DNA of 18,347 nt from Pseudomonadota bacterium (GTDB lineage: Bacteria; Pseudomonadota; Gammaproteobacteria; Xanthomonadales; Xanthomonadaceae), in contig JAEXLY010000161.1 in assembly GCA_023444765.1 (NCBI GenBank), positions 1-18,347 on the forward strand, written 5' to 3'. Below the pieces are notes generated by a model, which made no database searches, had not been told where the DNA came from, and was given only the letters and a program-made list of their open reading frames with translations. The translations under genes were made by a program, and so were the position numbers. Position 1 is the first letter of the stretch; each line of letters begins with the position of its first letter. Positions 7,478-14,804 of the stretch are shown here, one piece after another.

Positions 7478-7828
7478 ATGTCCGGCCCGCCCCCCTGTCC
7501 GCAATGCGGCTCGACCTACACCTACGAGGACGGCGCGCTGCTGGTCTGTCCCGAATGCGCGCACGAGTGGTCGCCGGCCGAGCAGGCCGAGCAGGCCGCC
7601 GCCGAGGCGCGCGCGGCCCAGGTCTGCGATGCCAACGGCACCCCGCTGGCCGACGGCGACAGCGTGGTGGTGGTCAAGGACCTGAAGGTGAAGGGCTCCT
7701 CGCTGGTGGTGAAGGTCGGCACCAAGGTGCGCAACATCCGCCTGGTCGACGGCGACCACGACATCGACTGCAGGATCGACGGCATCGGCCAGATGGGGCT
7801 GAAGTCGGAGTTCGTGCGCAAGGCCTGA
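7478..7828 (+). CDS. yjdM: YjdM (PhnA-family) zinc-ribbon protein
   Basis: A 116-residue small cytosolic protein. An N-terminal zinc ribbon has CPQC (Cys7, Cys10) and CPEC (Cys24, Cys27). It is followed by an Ala/Glu-rich linker and a compact beta-rich PhnA C-terminal domain (about 47-116, with VVVVKDLKVKGSS and a VGTKVRNIRLVDGDHDIDC stretch). This matches the full length of E. coli YjdM, once called PhnA. It is not a phosphonatase and its function remains unclear; the name phosphonoacetate hydrolase in some databases is a mis-transfer. The start is fixed by AAGGAG 6 bases upstream. It lies 93 bases before xth and may have its own promoter. Confidence 0.93.
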   Translation: MSGPPPCPQCGSTYTYEDGALLVCPECAHEWSPAEQAEQAAAEARAAQVCDANGTPLADGDSVVVVKDLKVKGSSLVVKVGTKVRNIRLVDGDHDIDCRIDGIGQMGLKSEFVRKA

Positions 7829-7921
7829 TCGCGCCGCTCGCCGGCGCCGCAACCGCGGACGGCCGGCGCGGCCGCGCGCGCGATGGGCTAGGCTTGCGCC
7901 TCGCCCACCGCAGTTGCCCGC

Positions 7922-8722
7922 ATGCGCATCGTCAGCTTCAACGCCAACGGCATCCGTTCCGCCTCGAACAAGGGGTTCTTCGGCTGGCTGGAAGGCCAGC
8001 AGGCCGACGTGGTCTGCCTGCAGGAGACCAAGGCACAGGAGGACCAGCTCACCGACCCCTGCTTCCGCCCGCTCGGCCATTGCGTGTACCGCGATGCGGT
8101 GACGAAGAAGGGCTACAGCGGCGTGGCGATCTACAGCCGGCGCGAGCCCGACGAGGTGCGCACGGCGCTGGGCTGGGCGCCGTTCGACGACGAGGGCCGC
8201 TACATCGAGGCGCGCTTCGGCAACCTCAGCGTGGTCTCGTTCTACATCCCGTCCGGTTCGTCCGGCGAGCTGCGCCAGGGTTTCAAGTTCGAGGTGATGG
8301 ACTGGCTCAAGCCGATCCTGGACGAGTGGCTGGCCAGCGGCCGCGAGTACGTGCTGTGCGGCGACTGGAACATCGTGCGCGCGAAGAACGACATCAGGAA
8401 CTGGTCGAGCAACCAGAAGAACTCCGGCTGCCTGCCGGCCGAGCGCGCCTGGCTCAACGGCATGATCGCCGACGAACACGGCGACGGCCTGGTCGAGCCG
8501 CCGGCGCGCGGCTGGAAGGACAGCTTCCGCGTCGCGAAACCGGATGCGGTCGAGTACACCTGGTGGAGCAACCGCGGCGCGGCGCGCGCCAACAACGTGG
8601 GCTGGCGCATCGACTACCAGCTGGCCACGCCCGGCATCGCCGAGTCGATCACCGGCTGCTTCGTCGAGCGCGAGCCGCGCTTTTCCGACCACGCGCCCTT
8701 TGTCGTGGACTACGACGCGTGA
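7922..8722 (+). CDS. xth: Exodeoxyribonuclease III (AP endonuclease)
   Basis: A 266-residue metal-dependent nuclease of the EEP superfamily that cuts DNA at abasic sites and removes 3' blocks in base excision repair. Family residues are visible in order: N-terminal strand FNANGIR (6-12), QETK with the metal ligand Glu35, the FYIPSG segment with Tyr108, GDWN (Asp148, Asn150), the WRIDYQL segment (Asp231) and SDHAP (Asp256, His257). The length equals that of E. coli Xth. The start at 7922 is immediately before the first conserved strand. No strong Shine-Dalgarno is seen. TAGGCT at 7889-7894 may be a -10. Its TGA overlaps the GTG start of the next gene in a GTGA, so translation is probably coupled. 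Confidence 0.96.
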   Translation: MRIVSFNANGIRSASNKGFFGWLEGQQADVVCLQETKAQEDQLTDPCFRPLGHCVYRDAVTKKGYSGVAIYSRREPDEVRTALGWAPFDDEGRYIEARFGNLSVVSFYIPSGSSGELRQGFKFEVMDWLKPILDEWLASGREYVLCGDWNIVRAKNDIRNWSSNQKNSGCLPAERAWLNGMIADEHGDGLVEPPARGWKDSFRVAKPDAVEYTWWSNRGAARANNVGWRIDYQLATPGIAESITGCFVEREPRFSDHAPFVVDYDA

Positions 8723-10017
8723 GCGGTGGCAAGGCGCCGGTGTGGAAGGCGTTCACGCAGCCTGCGGCGTGGACGATGTTCTTCTTCGGCTTCGCCTCGG
8801 GCATGCCGTTCCTGCTCGTCGCCGGCACCCTGGCCTACTGGCTGAAGGAAAACGGCATCGAGCTGCGCAACATCACCCTCATCGCCAGCGCCGGCATGAC
8901 CTATACGCTCAAGTTCCTGTGGGCGCCGCTGGTCGACCGCTGGCGGCTGCCGCTGCTGGGGCGCCTGGGCCAGCGCCGCGGCTGGCTGCTGCTGGCGCTG
9001 GTGGTGGTGATAGCAGGGCTGCTGCTGATGGCACAGCTCACCCCCGACCGCCTGGCCGCATTCGTGTGGATCACCCTGATGACGGCGTTCGCCGGGGCCA
9101 CGCTCGACATCGCCGTCGACGCCTATCGCGTGGAGATCGCGCCCACCAGCGCCCAGGGCGCGCTGGTGGCGACCTACTCGCTGGGCTATCGCATCGCCCT
9201 GATCGTCACCGGCGCGCTGGCGCTGGTGCTGGCCGACCACGTCGCCTGGCCCGTGATCTACCGCGCGATGGCGCTGGTGATGCTGGTGCCGGTGGCGGCG
9301 GTGCTCATCTCGCGCGAGCCGGACGTGCTGCGCGTGCGCGCCGAGACCTGGGCGCAGGGTCTGCGCGAAGGCGTGGTCGAGCCGTTCGCCGATTTCTTCC
9401 GCCGCTTCGGCGGCGCGCTGGCGCTGGTGCTGCTGGCATTCATCCTGCTGGCGAAGATCTCCGACCAGTCGCTGGGCGGCGGGATCATGGCGCCGTTCTA
9501 TCTCGACCAGGGGTTCACCAAGACCGAGATCGCGGCGGTGTCGAAGGTGTACGGGATCTGGGTCGGCATCGCCGGCGTGTTTCTCGGCGGCATCGCGGTC
9601 GCGCGCTGGGGCGTGAAGTGGCCGCTGCTGGCCGGCGTGATCCTGGGGGCGGCCAGCAACCTGCTCTACCTGTGGCTGATCGGCGCCGACGGCGACGTGT
9701 GGAAGCTGACCTTCGTGATCTCGGGCGAGAACCTCGCCCAGGGCTTCCAGGGCACCACGCTGGTGGCGTTCCTGTCGGCCCTGGTCAACCAGCGCTTCAC
9801 CGCCACCCAGTACGCGCTGTTCTCCTCGCTGGTCATGTTGCCGGGCAAGGTGCTCAGCGCGGTGTCGGGCAGCATCGTCGAGGTGACCGGCTACGGGGTC
9901 TACTTCGCCATCACCACGGCGGTGGCGGTTCCGGCGGTGGCGCTGTTCTTCTGGTTGAAACCCAGGCTGGTCCTGTCGGACGATGGCGCGGCCTCGTCAC
10001 AGGAAGCGCCGGGATGA
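8719..10017 (+). CDS. ampG: AmpG-family muropeptide MFS permease
   Basis: A 432-residue inner-membrane transporter of the major facilitator superfamily, with about 12 hydrophobic segments. The N-terminal half follows E. coli AmpG closely: a QP turn, GFASGMP (24-30), GTLAYWLKENGI, KFLWAPLVDR (65-74), GQRRGW and a LDIAVDAYR segment (129-137). AmpG imports GlcNAc-1,6-anhydroMurNAc (with peptides) released during wall turnover, feeding recycling and, in many species, beta-lactamase signalling. I chose GTG at 8719 because it forms a GTGA overlap with the xth stop; a later in-frame GTG at 8740 is the alternative. Its own stop overlaps the next ATG in ATGA. AnmK, a later enzyme of the same recycling pathway, is encoded about 1.8 kb away on the other strand. 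Confidence 0.88.
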   Translation: MSGGKAPVWKAFTQPAAWTMFFFGFASGMPFLLVAGTLAYWLKENGIELRNITLIASAGMTYTLKFLWAPLVDRWRLPLLGRLGQRRGWLLLALVVVIAGLLLMAQLTPDRLAAFVWITLMTAFAGATLDIAVDAYRVEIAPTSAQGALVATYSLGYRIALIVTGALALVLADHVAWPVIYRAMALVMLVPVAAVLISREPDVLRVRAETWAQGLREGVVEPFADFFRRFGGALALVLLAFILLAKISDQSLGGGIMAPFYLDQGFTKTEIAAVSKVYGIWVGIAGVFLGGIAVARWGVKWPLLAGVILGAASNLLYLWLIGADGDVWKLTFVISGENLAQGFQGTTLVAFLSALVNQRFTATQYALFSSLVMLPGKVLSAVSGSIVEVTGYGVYFAITTAVAVPAVALFFWLKPRLVLSDDGAASSQEAPG

Positions 10018-10274
10018 CCGATATCGTGCTCAAGGACGCCGACCCGATCCTGTTCGACCGGATCCGCCGCGTCGCCGACGCCCGCGGCTGGGACCTGCCG
10101 CACGCGCTGCAGTACCTGCTCGAGCAGGGCCTGCATGTGTACGAGGGCGACGGTTCGGTGCGCTTCGATACCGCCGAGGCCGATGCGCTGCAGGCGATGA
10201 TCGCGGCGCTGGAGCAGGTGCCCGACGATCCCGGTTACGCCTCGATCGGCCGGGTGCCGCGGGCGGAGGGCTGA
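10014..10274 (+). CDS. Small protein, ribbon-helix-helix-like, unknown function
   Basis: An 86-residue protein that I cannot assign to a named family. Its first 41 residues fit a ribbon-helix-helix pattern: a short strand (DIVLK, 3-7), a first helix (11-23, PILFDRIRRVADA), a turn around RGW, and a second helix (28-41, LPHALQYLLEQGL). The C-terminal 45 residues are acidic, with a second amphipathic helix around 54-69. It begins inside the ampG stop (ATGA), so it is almost certainly co-translated with ampG and xth. The reading frame is credible because of this overlap and its non-shadow composition. It may be a small DNA-binding or antitoxin-like protein, but there is no adjacent toxin gene. 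Confidence 0.7.
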   Translation: MTDIVLKDADPILFDRIRRVADARGWDLPHALQYLLEQGLHVYEGDGSVRFDTAEADALQAMIAALEQVPDDPGYASIGRVPRAEG

Positions 10275-10431
10275 GCGGAACCCGCGGCAGGCAGCCGCCC
10301 TGCGGCCTGGCGGCCGTCGCCTCGACGGTCCGTGCGCCGCGGCGCGGTGGCGGCGCGTGTGTGCCGGAATGTTGCTGCAACCGGTCGGGCGCACGGCGTA
10401 TCTCTTGGGACAAGCCCCACAGGAACCGCCC

Positions 10432-11529
10432 ATGTCCCGTTGCCTCGCCATCGCCTTCCTCCTGGCCAGCCTGTTCGCGACGCCGGCGCACGCGCAGTCC
10501 GCGCCGGTCGACGACGCCGCGCGTGCGCGCGCCGTGGTCGAGGACCTGCTGCGCATCCCCGATCCGCAGGGCGTGCAGGAGACCTACCGCCAGCGCATCA
10601 ACGGGGTCGACCACTGGATCAGCATCCGCGGCCAGGATCGCGCAAACCCGGTGGTGCTGTTCGTGCACGGCGGCCCCGCCACGCCCACGATCCCCAGCCT
10701 GTGGCAGTTCCAGCGCCCGCTGGAGGAGTACTTCACGATGGTCCACTACGACCAGCGCGGCGCGGGCAAGACCTGGCGCGAAGACCACTCCGAGGCCGTC
10801 GCCGGCACCCTGCGCATCCAGACCTACGTCGACGACCTGGTTGCGATCGCCGAGCACGTCCGCGCGAAGCTCGGCAAGCGGAAGCTGGTGCTGATGGCGC
10901 ACAGCTGGGGCACGATCCCGGCGATGCGGGCGGCGGTGGCGCGGCCGGACCTGTTCCATGCCTACGTCGGCGTCGGCCAGGTGATCAACGTGCGCGAGAA
11001 CGAGCGCATCAGCGTCGAATACGGCCTGGCCGAAGCGAAGCGTCGCGGCGACGCGGAGGCGGTGCGCGAGATCGAGGCGCTGCTGCCGTATCCCGGCACC
11101 GGCCCGCTCACCCGCGAACGCATCGTCGCCGCGCGCAAGTGGCCGCAGCACTATGGCGGCATGGCCGCATACCGCGACGCCACCAACCTGTGGTTCTACG
11201 GGGCCGCGCGCCTGTCGCCCGACTACGACGCCGACGACCGCGCCGCGCTCAACGCCGGCAGCCTGTTCACCCTCGAGCGGGTGCTGGACGAATTCGTGCA
11301 GGTCGATTTCACCGGCGTGCGCGCATTCCCGATCCCGGTGGTGATGTTCATGGGCCGCCACGACTACACCACGCCCTCGCAGCTGGCCTCCGACTGGCTG
11401 GACGCGGTCGAGGCGCCGTTCAAGCGCGGCGTCTGGTTCGAGCGCTCGGCGCACATGGTGCCGTGGGAAGAGCCGGGCAAGACCCTGGTGACGATGCTGG
11501 AGGTGGTGCGGCCGCTGGTGCGCGAGTAG
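10432..11529 (+). CDS. Secreted alpha/beta-hydrolase, proline iminopeptidase (S33)-like
   Basis: A 365-residue exported hydrolase. Residues 1-21 are a Sec signal peptide (cleavage ATPAHA before QS), so it is probably periplasmic, unlike the usual cytosolic proline iminopeptidases. Motifs of the S33 family are clear: oxyanion loop HGGP (79-82), DQRGAGKTW (107-115), nucleophile elbow AHSWGT with Ser158, acid Asp311 in GRHDYTTP, and His341 in SAHMVPW. The likely reaction is hydrolysis of an N-terminal residue, proline or other, or of an ester; the substrate cannot be read. The cap region (about 180-290) is family-variable. The start at 10432 is chosen over an upstream in-frame ATG at 10357 because it gives a proper signal peptide and has AGGAA 7 bases upstream. 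It stands alone after the ampG operon, separated by 157 bases with no clear terminator. Confidence 0.85.
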   Translation: MSRCLAIAFLLASLFATPAHAQSAPVDDAARARAVVEDLLRIPDPQGVQETYRQRINGVDHWISIRGQDRANPVVLFVHGGPATPTIPSLWQFQRPLEEYFTMVHYDQRGAGKTWREDHSEAVAGTLRIQTYVDDLVAIAEHVRAKLGKRKLVLMAHSWGTIPAMRAAVARPDLFHAYVGVGQVINVRENERISVEYGLAEAKRRGDAEAVREIEALLPYPGTGPLTRERIVAARKWPQHYGGMAAYRDATNLWFYGAARLSPDYDADDRAALNAGSLFTLERVLDEFVQVDFTGVRAFPIPVVMFMGRHDYTTPSQLASDWLDAVEAPFKRGVWFERSAHMVPWEEPGKTLVTMLEVVRPLVRE

Positions 11530-11550
11530 CGCCGGAATGCCGCGGGGCGA

Positions 11551-11820
11551 TCACCGGCGGCAGCGGTGTCGGCCCCTCGCCAGCACGACCGCGCTGGCGG
11601 CCATCGCGAGCGCGCCCCCGCTGTCCGCGGGACGCCACCGGTCGCCCATGCAGCGTCCAGCCCAGCCCCGGCAGGAGCGGGCCCGCACCGGTCAGGCCGC
11701 CGCAGGCGGCGCCTTGGGGCGCCAGCCGCTGCAGCGACGCGGTGCCGGGCAGAGCATGGCCAGCAGCGGAAGCCACCGCACGAGACGTGCGCCGGTGGCC
11801 GTGGTCGGCGACCGGCTCAT
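11551..11820 (-). pseudogene. Possible frameshifted small membrane-protein gene overlapping the anmK stop
   Basis: The anmK TGA overlaps an ATG in ATGA (11817-11820), the usual sign of a coupled downstream gene. The frame from 11820 reads MSRSPTTATGARLVRWLPLL and on, then stops at 11692 after only 42 residues. A hydrophobic stretch (GGLTGAGPLLPGLGWTLHG) lies in another frame around 11645-11710. The first frame then resumes with GGALAMAASAVVLARGRHRC and a TGA at 11551. Together these would make one small basic membrane protein of about 85-90 residues if two compensating indels are assumed. It could be a decayed gene, sequencing errors, or chance. No homologue is recognised. Confidence 0.3.
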
Positions 11821-12917
11821 GCCGGATAGATGCCGCCCAGCACGCGCGGTCCGGCCGCGCCGGTCACGCTGGGCAGGTTGCCCGGCAGGCCGAGGATCGT
11901 CTGCCGCGCCAGCCAGGCGAAGCCCATCGCCTCGACGTGGTCGGGGTCGAGGCCGTGGTCGGAGGTGGACTCGACCACGGCACCGGGCAGGGCCGCCGCC
12001 AGCGCGGCCATCAGCACGGGATTGTGCACGCCGCCGCCACAGGCAATGACCCGCCGCGTGGCGGGCTGGGTGGCGAGCAGCGCCTGGGCCACGGTGCGCG
12101 CGGTCAGCGCGTTGAGCGTGGCCTGGACGTCGGCCGGCGACTCGCCGCCGCGCAGCCTCGCCTCGACCCAGCCGAGGTGGAAATGGTCGCGGCCGGTCGA
12201 CTTGGGCGGCGGCTGGGTGAACCACGGGTCGTCCAGCAGGCGTCCGAGCAGGTCCTCGTCCACCGCCCCGCGGGCCGCGAAGGCGCCGCCGCGGTCGAAG
12301 TCCTCGCCCAGGTGGTGCAGGCACCAAGCATCCATCAGTGCGTTGGCCGGCCCGGTGTCGAACCCGCGCACCTCGCCCTGCGCCGGCAGCAGGGTCAGGT
12401 TGGCGATGCCCCCGAGGTTGAGCACGGCGCGGTCCTCGCCCGGCGCGTGCAGCAGCGCCGCGTGCAGGCCCGGCAGCAGCGGGGCGCCGTGGCCACCGGC
12501 GGCGATGTCGCGGCGGCGCAGGTCGGCCACCACCGCGATCCCGGTGCGTTCGGCCAGCGTGGATGGATCGCCGAGCTGCAGGGTGAACGGGTACGGTCCC
12601 CAGGGACGATGGCGCAGCGTCTGTCCGTGGGACCCGATGGCGCGGACCGCAGCGGCGGGGGTGCCGCTGTCGGCGAGCGCGAGGTTGGCGGCCTCCGCGA
12701 AGGCCCGTGCCACGCGGACGTCCAGTTCGGCGATCGCGTCGAGCGAGAGCGAGGCCCCCTGCTGGCCCAGTGCGACCAGTTGCGCGCGCAACGCCGGATC
12801 CCAGGGATAGGTGCGGCCGAACTGCAGCCGCGCGCGGCCGTCGGCGAAATCCACCAGCGCTGCATCGATGCCGTCGGCGCTGGTGCCGGAGATCAGGCCG
12901 AGGAAAAGGTTGGACAT
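11817..12917 (-). CDS. anmK: 1,6-anhydro-N-acetylmuramic acid kinase
   Basis: A 366-residue cytosolic kinase of the ASKHA fold. It opens the 1,6-anhydro ring of anhydro-MurNAc with ATP to give MurNAc-6-phosphate during peptidoglycan recycling. Signatures are the N-terminal phosphate loop SGTSADGID (10-18), SHGQT (96-100), the catalytic region RRDIAAGGHGAPLLP with Asp137 as probable base (135-149), NLGGIANLT (167-175), FDTGPANALMD (186-196), STGRDHFHL and the late GGGVHNP loop (294-300). The length is typical. The ATG at 12917 has TAGAAT ending 6 bases upstream and no Shine-Dalgarno, suggesting a leaderless mRNA. It lies 226 bases after the M23 peptidase on the same strand. No murQ, the next step, is seen in the window. 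Confidence 0.97.
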   Translation of the reverse strand: MSNLFLGLISGTSADGIDAALVDFADGRARLQFGRTYPWDPALRAQLVALGQQGASLSLDAIAELDVRVARAFAEAANLALADSGTPAAAVRAIGSHGQTLRHRPWGPYPFTLQLGDPSTLAERTGIAVVADLRRRDIAAGGHGAPLLPGLHAALLHAPGEDRAVLNLGGIANLTLLPAQGEVRGFDTGPANALMDAWCLHHLGEDFDRGGAFAARGAVDEDLLGRLLDDPWFTQPPPKSTGRDHFHLGWVEARLRGGESPADVQATLNALTARTVAQALLATQPATRRVIACGGGVHNPVLMAALAAALPGAVVESTSDHGLDPDHVEAMGFAWLARQTILGLPGNLPSVTGAAGPRVLGGIYPA

Positions 12918-12923
12918 GCCGCG

Positions 12924-12929
12924 ATTCTA
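12924..12929 (-). promoter_or_regulatory. -10-like element, candidate leaderless promoter of anmK
   Basis: TAGAAT on the minus strand ends 6 bases before the anmK ATG, putting the expected transcription start on the A of the start codon. No good -35 is visible. It suggests that anmK can be transcribed independently of the M23 gene. Confidence 0.45.
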
Positions 12930-13143
12930 TGGCGGGGGCGGAAAACCAGGCGTCGGCGCAGGTGTCCGCGCAGCGGTGGCAAGCGCGCGCGTGCGCTGAC
13001 GCACGGCAATGGGCGTACGCAATGCCGGACCCTGGATGCTGCGTCGGTCGTCCGGCGCGCGCCGGCCCGCCAGGACGCAGGCTCCGGCAAGCCGCGCATC
13101 GCGCGATGGAATCGGGAGTCCGGGGCGGCCCGTGCCGCCCGCA

Positions 13144-14628
13144 TCAGCCCCTGTTGCCGCGGGGCACGCTGGCGGCGGCCACCTGCGGATCGTCCTCCGA
13201 GGGACGCGCGGGCACGGTGGCGTAGAGGATCTCCTCCACGTCGCGGATACGCTCCAGCGCCGGCGCGGTCTGCTGGCGGAACTGGGCCAGCGCGGTACCG
13301 CTCAGCGGCTCCGGCGGCGGCATGGTGTGCTGCAGCGGATTGCGGTGCACGCCGTTGACGCGGAATTCGTAGTGCAGGTGCGGGCCGGTGGACAGCCCCG
13401 TCGAACCCACGTAGCCGATCACCTCGCCCTGCGACACGCGCTGGCCGCGCTTGAGCCTCGCCGTACGCGACATGTGCGCGTAGAGGGTGGTGTGGCCCTT
13501 GCCATGGTCGAGCACCACGGTGTTGCCGTAGCCGCCCTGCCAGCCGGCCGACACCACGCGCGCATCGCCAGCGGCCATGATCGGGGTCCCGGTGCGCGCG
13601 GCGTAGTCCACGCCCTTGTGCATGCGCGAAGTCCCCAGCACCGGGTGCCGGCGGTTGCCGAAGCGCGAGCTCAGGCGCGCGTACTGGATGGGGCTGCGGA
13701 TGAAGCTCTTCTTGAGCGGGCGGCCTTCGGCGGTGAAGTACTCGCCCTTGCCGTCGCGCTCGAAACGCACTGCGGTGAACGGCTTGCCCTTGGCGGTGAA
13801 GACCGCCGCGGTCACCGGGCCGCTCTTGATCAGCTCGCCCTCGCGCCAGGTCTGCTCGACCACCACGCTGAAGCGGTCGCCCGAAGTGACGTCGCGATCG
13901 AAGTCGATGTCGTACTTGAACACCTCGTCGGTGAGCATGTTGATCACCGACGGGCTCAGGCCCAGCTTGCGCGCCGAGTGGAACAGCGACTTGCCGACCT
14001 TGCCGCTGATCACGGCGGTGCGGACCTCGACCGGCCGCTCGATCACCTTTTCCGCCACCTCGTCGCCGGCGAGCGACAGTTCCACCCGCTGGATGTCGTT
14101 GCGGTCGTAGCGGAAGGCCACCAGCCGCCCGTCGTGGGCATGGTCGAAGGCCAGTTCGGCGCCGGGGCGCAGCCGCGCGAGCGCCTGGCGGTCGGCCGAG
14201 GCCTCCAGCAGGCGGTGCAGGGTGGCCGCGGGGATGCCGCGCGATTCGAAGATGGCGCCGAGGGTCTGGCCGGGTTCGACCTTGACCACGTCCCAGGCGC
14301 GCGGCTGCGCCTGGGCGCGGGCGGGCGCCGACAGCGGCGGCAGCGGCAGCGAGAGCGTCGTCAGCTCGGGCGCCGGCCCGCCGATGCGCATGGCATTGGA
14401 AAATCCCGGCACCATGCCGATGACCAGGGCGCCCAGCGTGGCGAACAGGCTGGCATGGGCCCAGTCGCGGCGGGTCCAGCGGCCGTTGAACGGGAACCGG
14501 GTCGCCGCATCGCGCGGATCGGCGTAGTGCGCTTCGTTGGCGGTGTTCTGCGCGGCGGCCCGCAGGTTCTGTTCCCGGATGGCCTGGTGGTGCGCGTCAT
14601 CCGGTGACATCTGGGGCGGCTGCGTCAT
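13144..14628 (-). CDS. M23 family peptidoglycan DD-endopeptidase, OapA/Csd3-like architecture
   Basis: A 494-residue membrane-anchored periplasmic zinc peptidase. A cytoplasmic N-tail (1-55) precedes one membrane helix (about 56-80) and a Pro/Ala linker. A LysM-like/OapA module starts at VVKVEPGQTLGAIFESRGI (114-132). The Csd3-type second domain (about 205-300, with GKSLFHSARKLGL and TSGDRF) follows, then the M23 catalytic domain (about 310-432). Zinc ligands are His337 and Asp341 (HKGVD) and His419 of HLH (417-419); His385 (YAHM) and His417 are the other catalytic histidines. This arrangement matches MepM/ShyA-type enzymes that cut cross-links to allow wall growth. The start at 14628 is preferred to an upstream in-frame ATG at 14739 because a TTGACG-N17-TATCGT promoter lies between them. 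It is divergent from tyrS. Confidence 0.92.
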   Translation of the reverse strand: MTQPPQMSPDDAHHQAIREQNLRAAAQNTANEAHYADPRDAATRFPFNGRWTRRDWAHASLFATLGALVIGMVPGFSNAMRIGGPAPELTTLSLPLPPLSAPARAQAQPRAWDVVKVEPGQTLGAIFESRGIPAATLHRLLEASADRQALARLRPGAELAFDHAHDGRLVAFRYDRNDIQRVELSLAGDEVAEKVIERPVEVRTAVISGKVGKSLFHSARKLGLSPSVINMLTDEVFKYDIDFDRDVTSGDRFSVVVEQTWREGELIKSGPVTAAVFTAKGKPFTAVRFERDGKGEYFTAEGRPLKKSFIRSPIQYARLSSRFGNRRHPVLGTSRMHKGVDYAARTGTPIMAAGDARVVSAGWQGGYGNTVVLDHGKGHTTLYAHMSRTARLKRGQRVSQGEVIGYVGSTGLSTGPHLHYEFRVNGVHRNPLQHTMPPPEPLSGTALAQFRQQTAPALERIRDVEEILYATVPARPSEDDPQVAAASVPRGNRG

Positions 14629-14667
14629 GGCGGTGTCCAAAGGGCGTGACGGGCGCGTCAGCACGGT

Positions 14668-14696
14668 ACGATAAGCACATGAAATCCGAGCGTCAA
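14668..14696 (-). promoter_or_regulatory. Sigma70-type promoter of the M23 peptidase gene
   Basis: On the minus strand the -35 TTGACG (14691-14696) and the -10 TATCGT (14668-14673) are separated by exactly 17 bases. Transcription would start near 14661, giving a leader of about 33 bases before the ATG at 14628. It is the best-matched promoter in the window. Confidence 0.6.
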
Positions 14697-14760
14697 ACCC
14701 TTGTCGGCCAAGGATTTTCGGATCTTCAGCCGCCTTCACGGATATTTAATGGTTTCTTTT

Positions 14761-14781
14761 GACCGGAATCACATTCCGGTC
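14761..14781. promoter_or_regulatory. Perfect 9-bp inverted repeat just upstream of tyrS
   Basis: GACCGGAAT, then CAC, then ATTCCGGTC, ending 23 bases before the tyrS ATG. There is no T-run on either side, so it is not a typical terminator. An AT-rich -10-like stretch (TATTTA at 14743-14748) lies just before it. The dyad would thus be either an operator at the start point or a 5' leader hairpin of the tyrS mRNA. It does not look like a T-box. Confidence 0.6.
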
Positions 14782-14804
14782 GTCCACCTGGACCCGCCGC
14801 CCCG

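Noticed and set aside
10014..10274. Reading the small ampG-coupled gene as the antitoxin of a toxin-antitoxin pair
   Set aside because: The fold could fit, but no toxin-sized partner frame lies next to it; the neighbours are ampG and a 157-base gap before an unrelated secreted hydrolase.
10332..13358. Thousand-codon plus-strand open frame running across the hydrolase gene and antisense to anmK
   Set aside because: It is rich in Arg/Ala/Gly/His with no domain, and it overlaps three well-supported features in other frames.
14740..14804. T-box riboswitch upstream of tyrS
   Set aside because: The leader is far too short, and there is no T-box sequence or antiterminator/terminator pair; only a single 9-bp hairpin is present.
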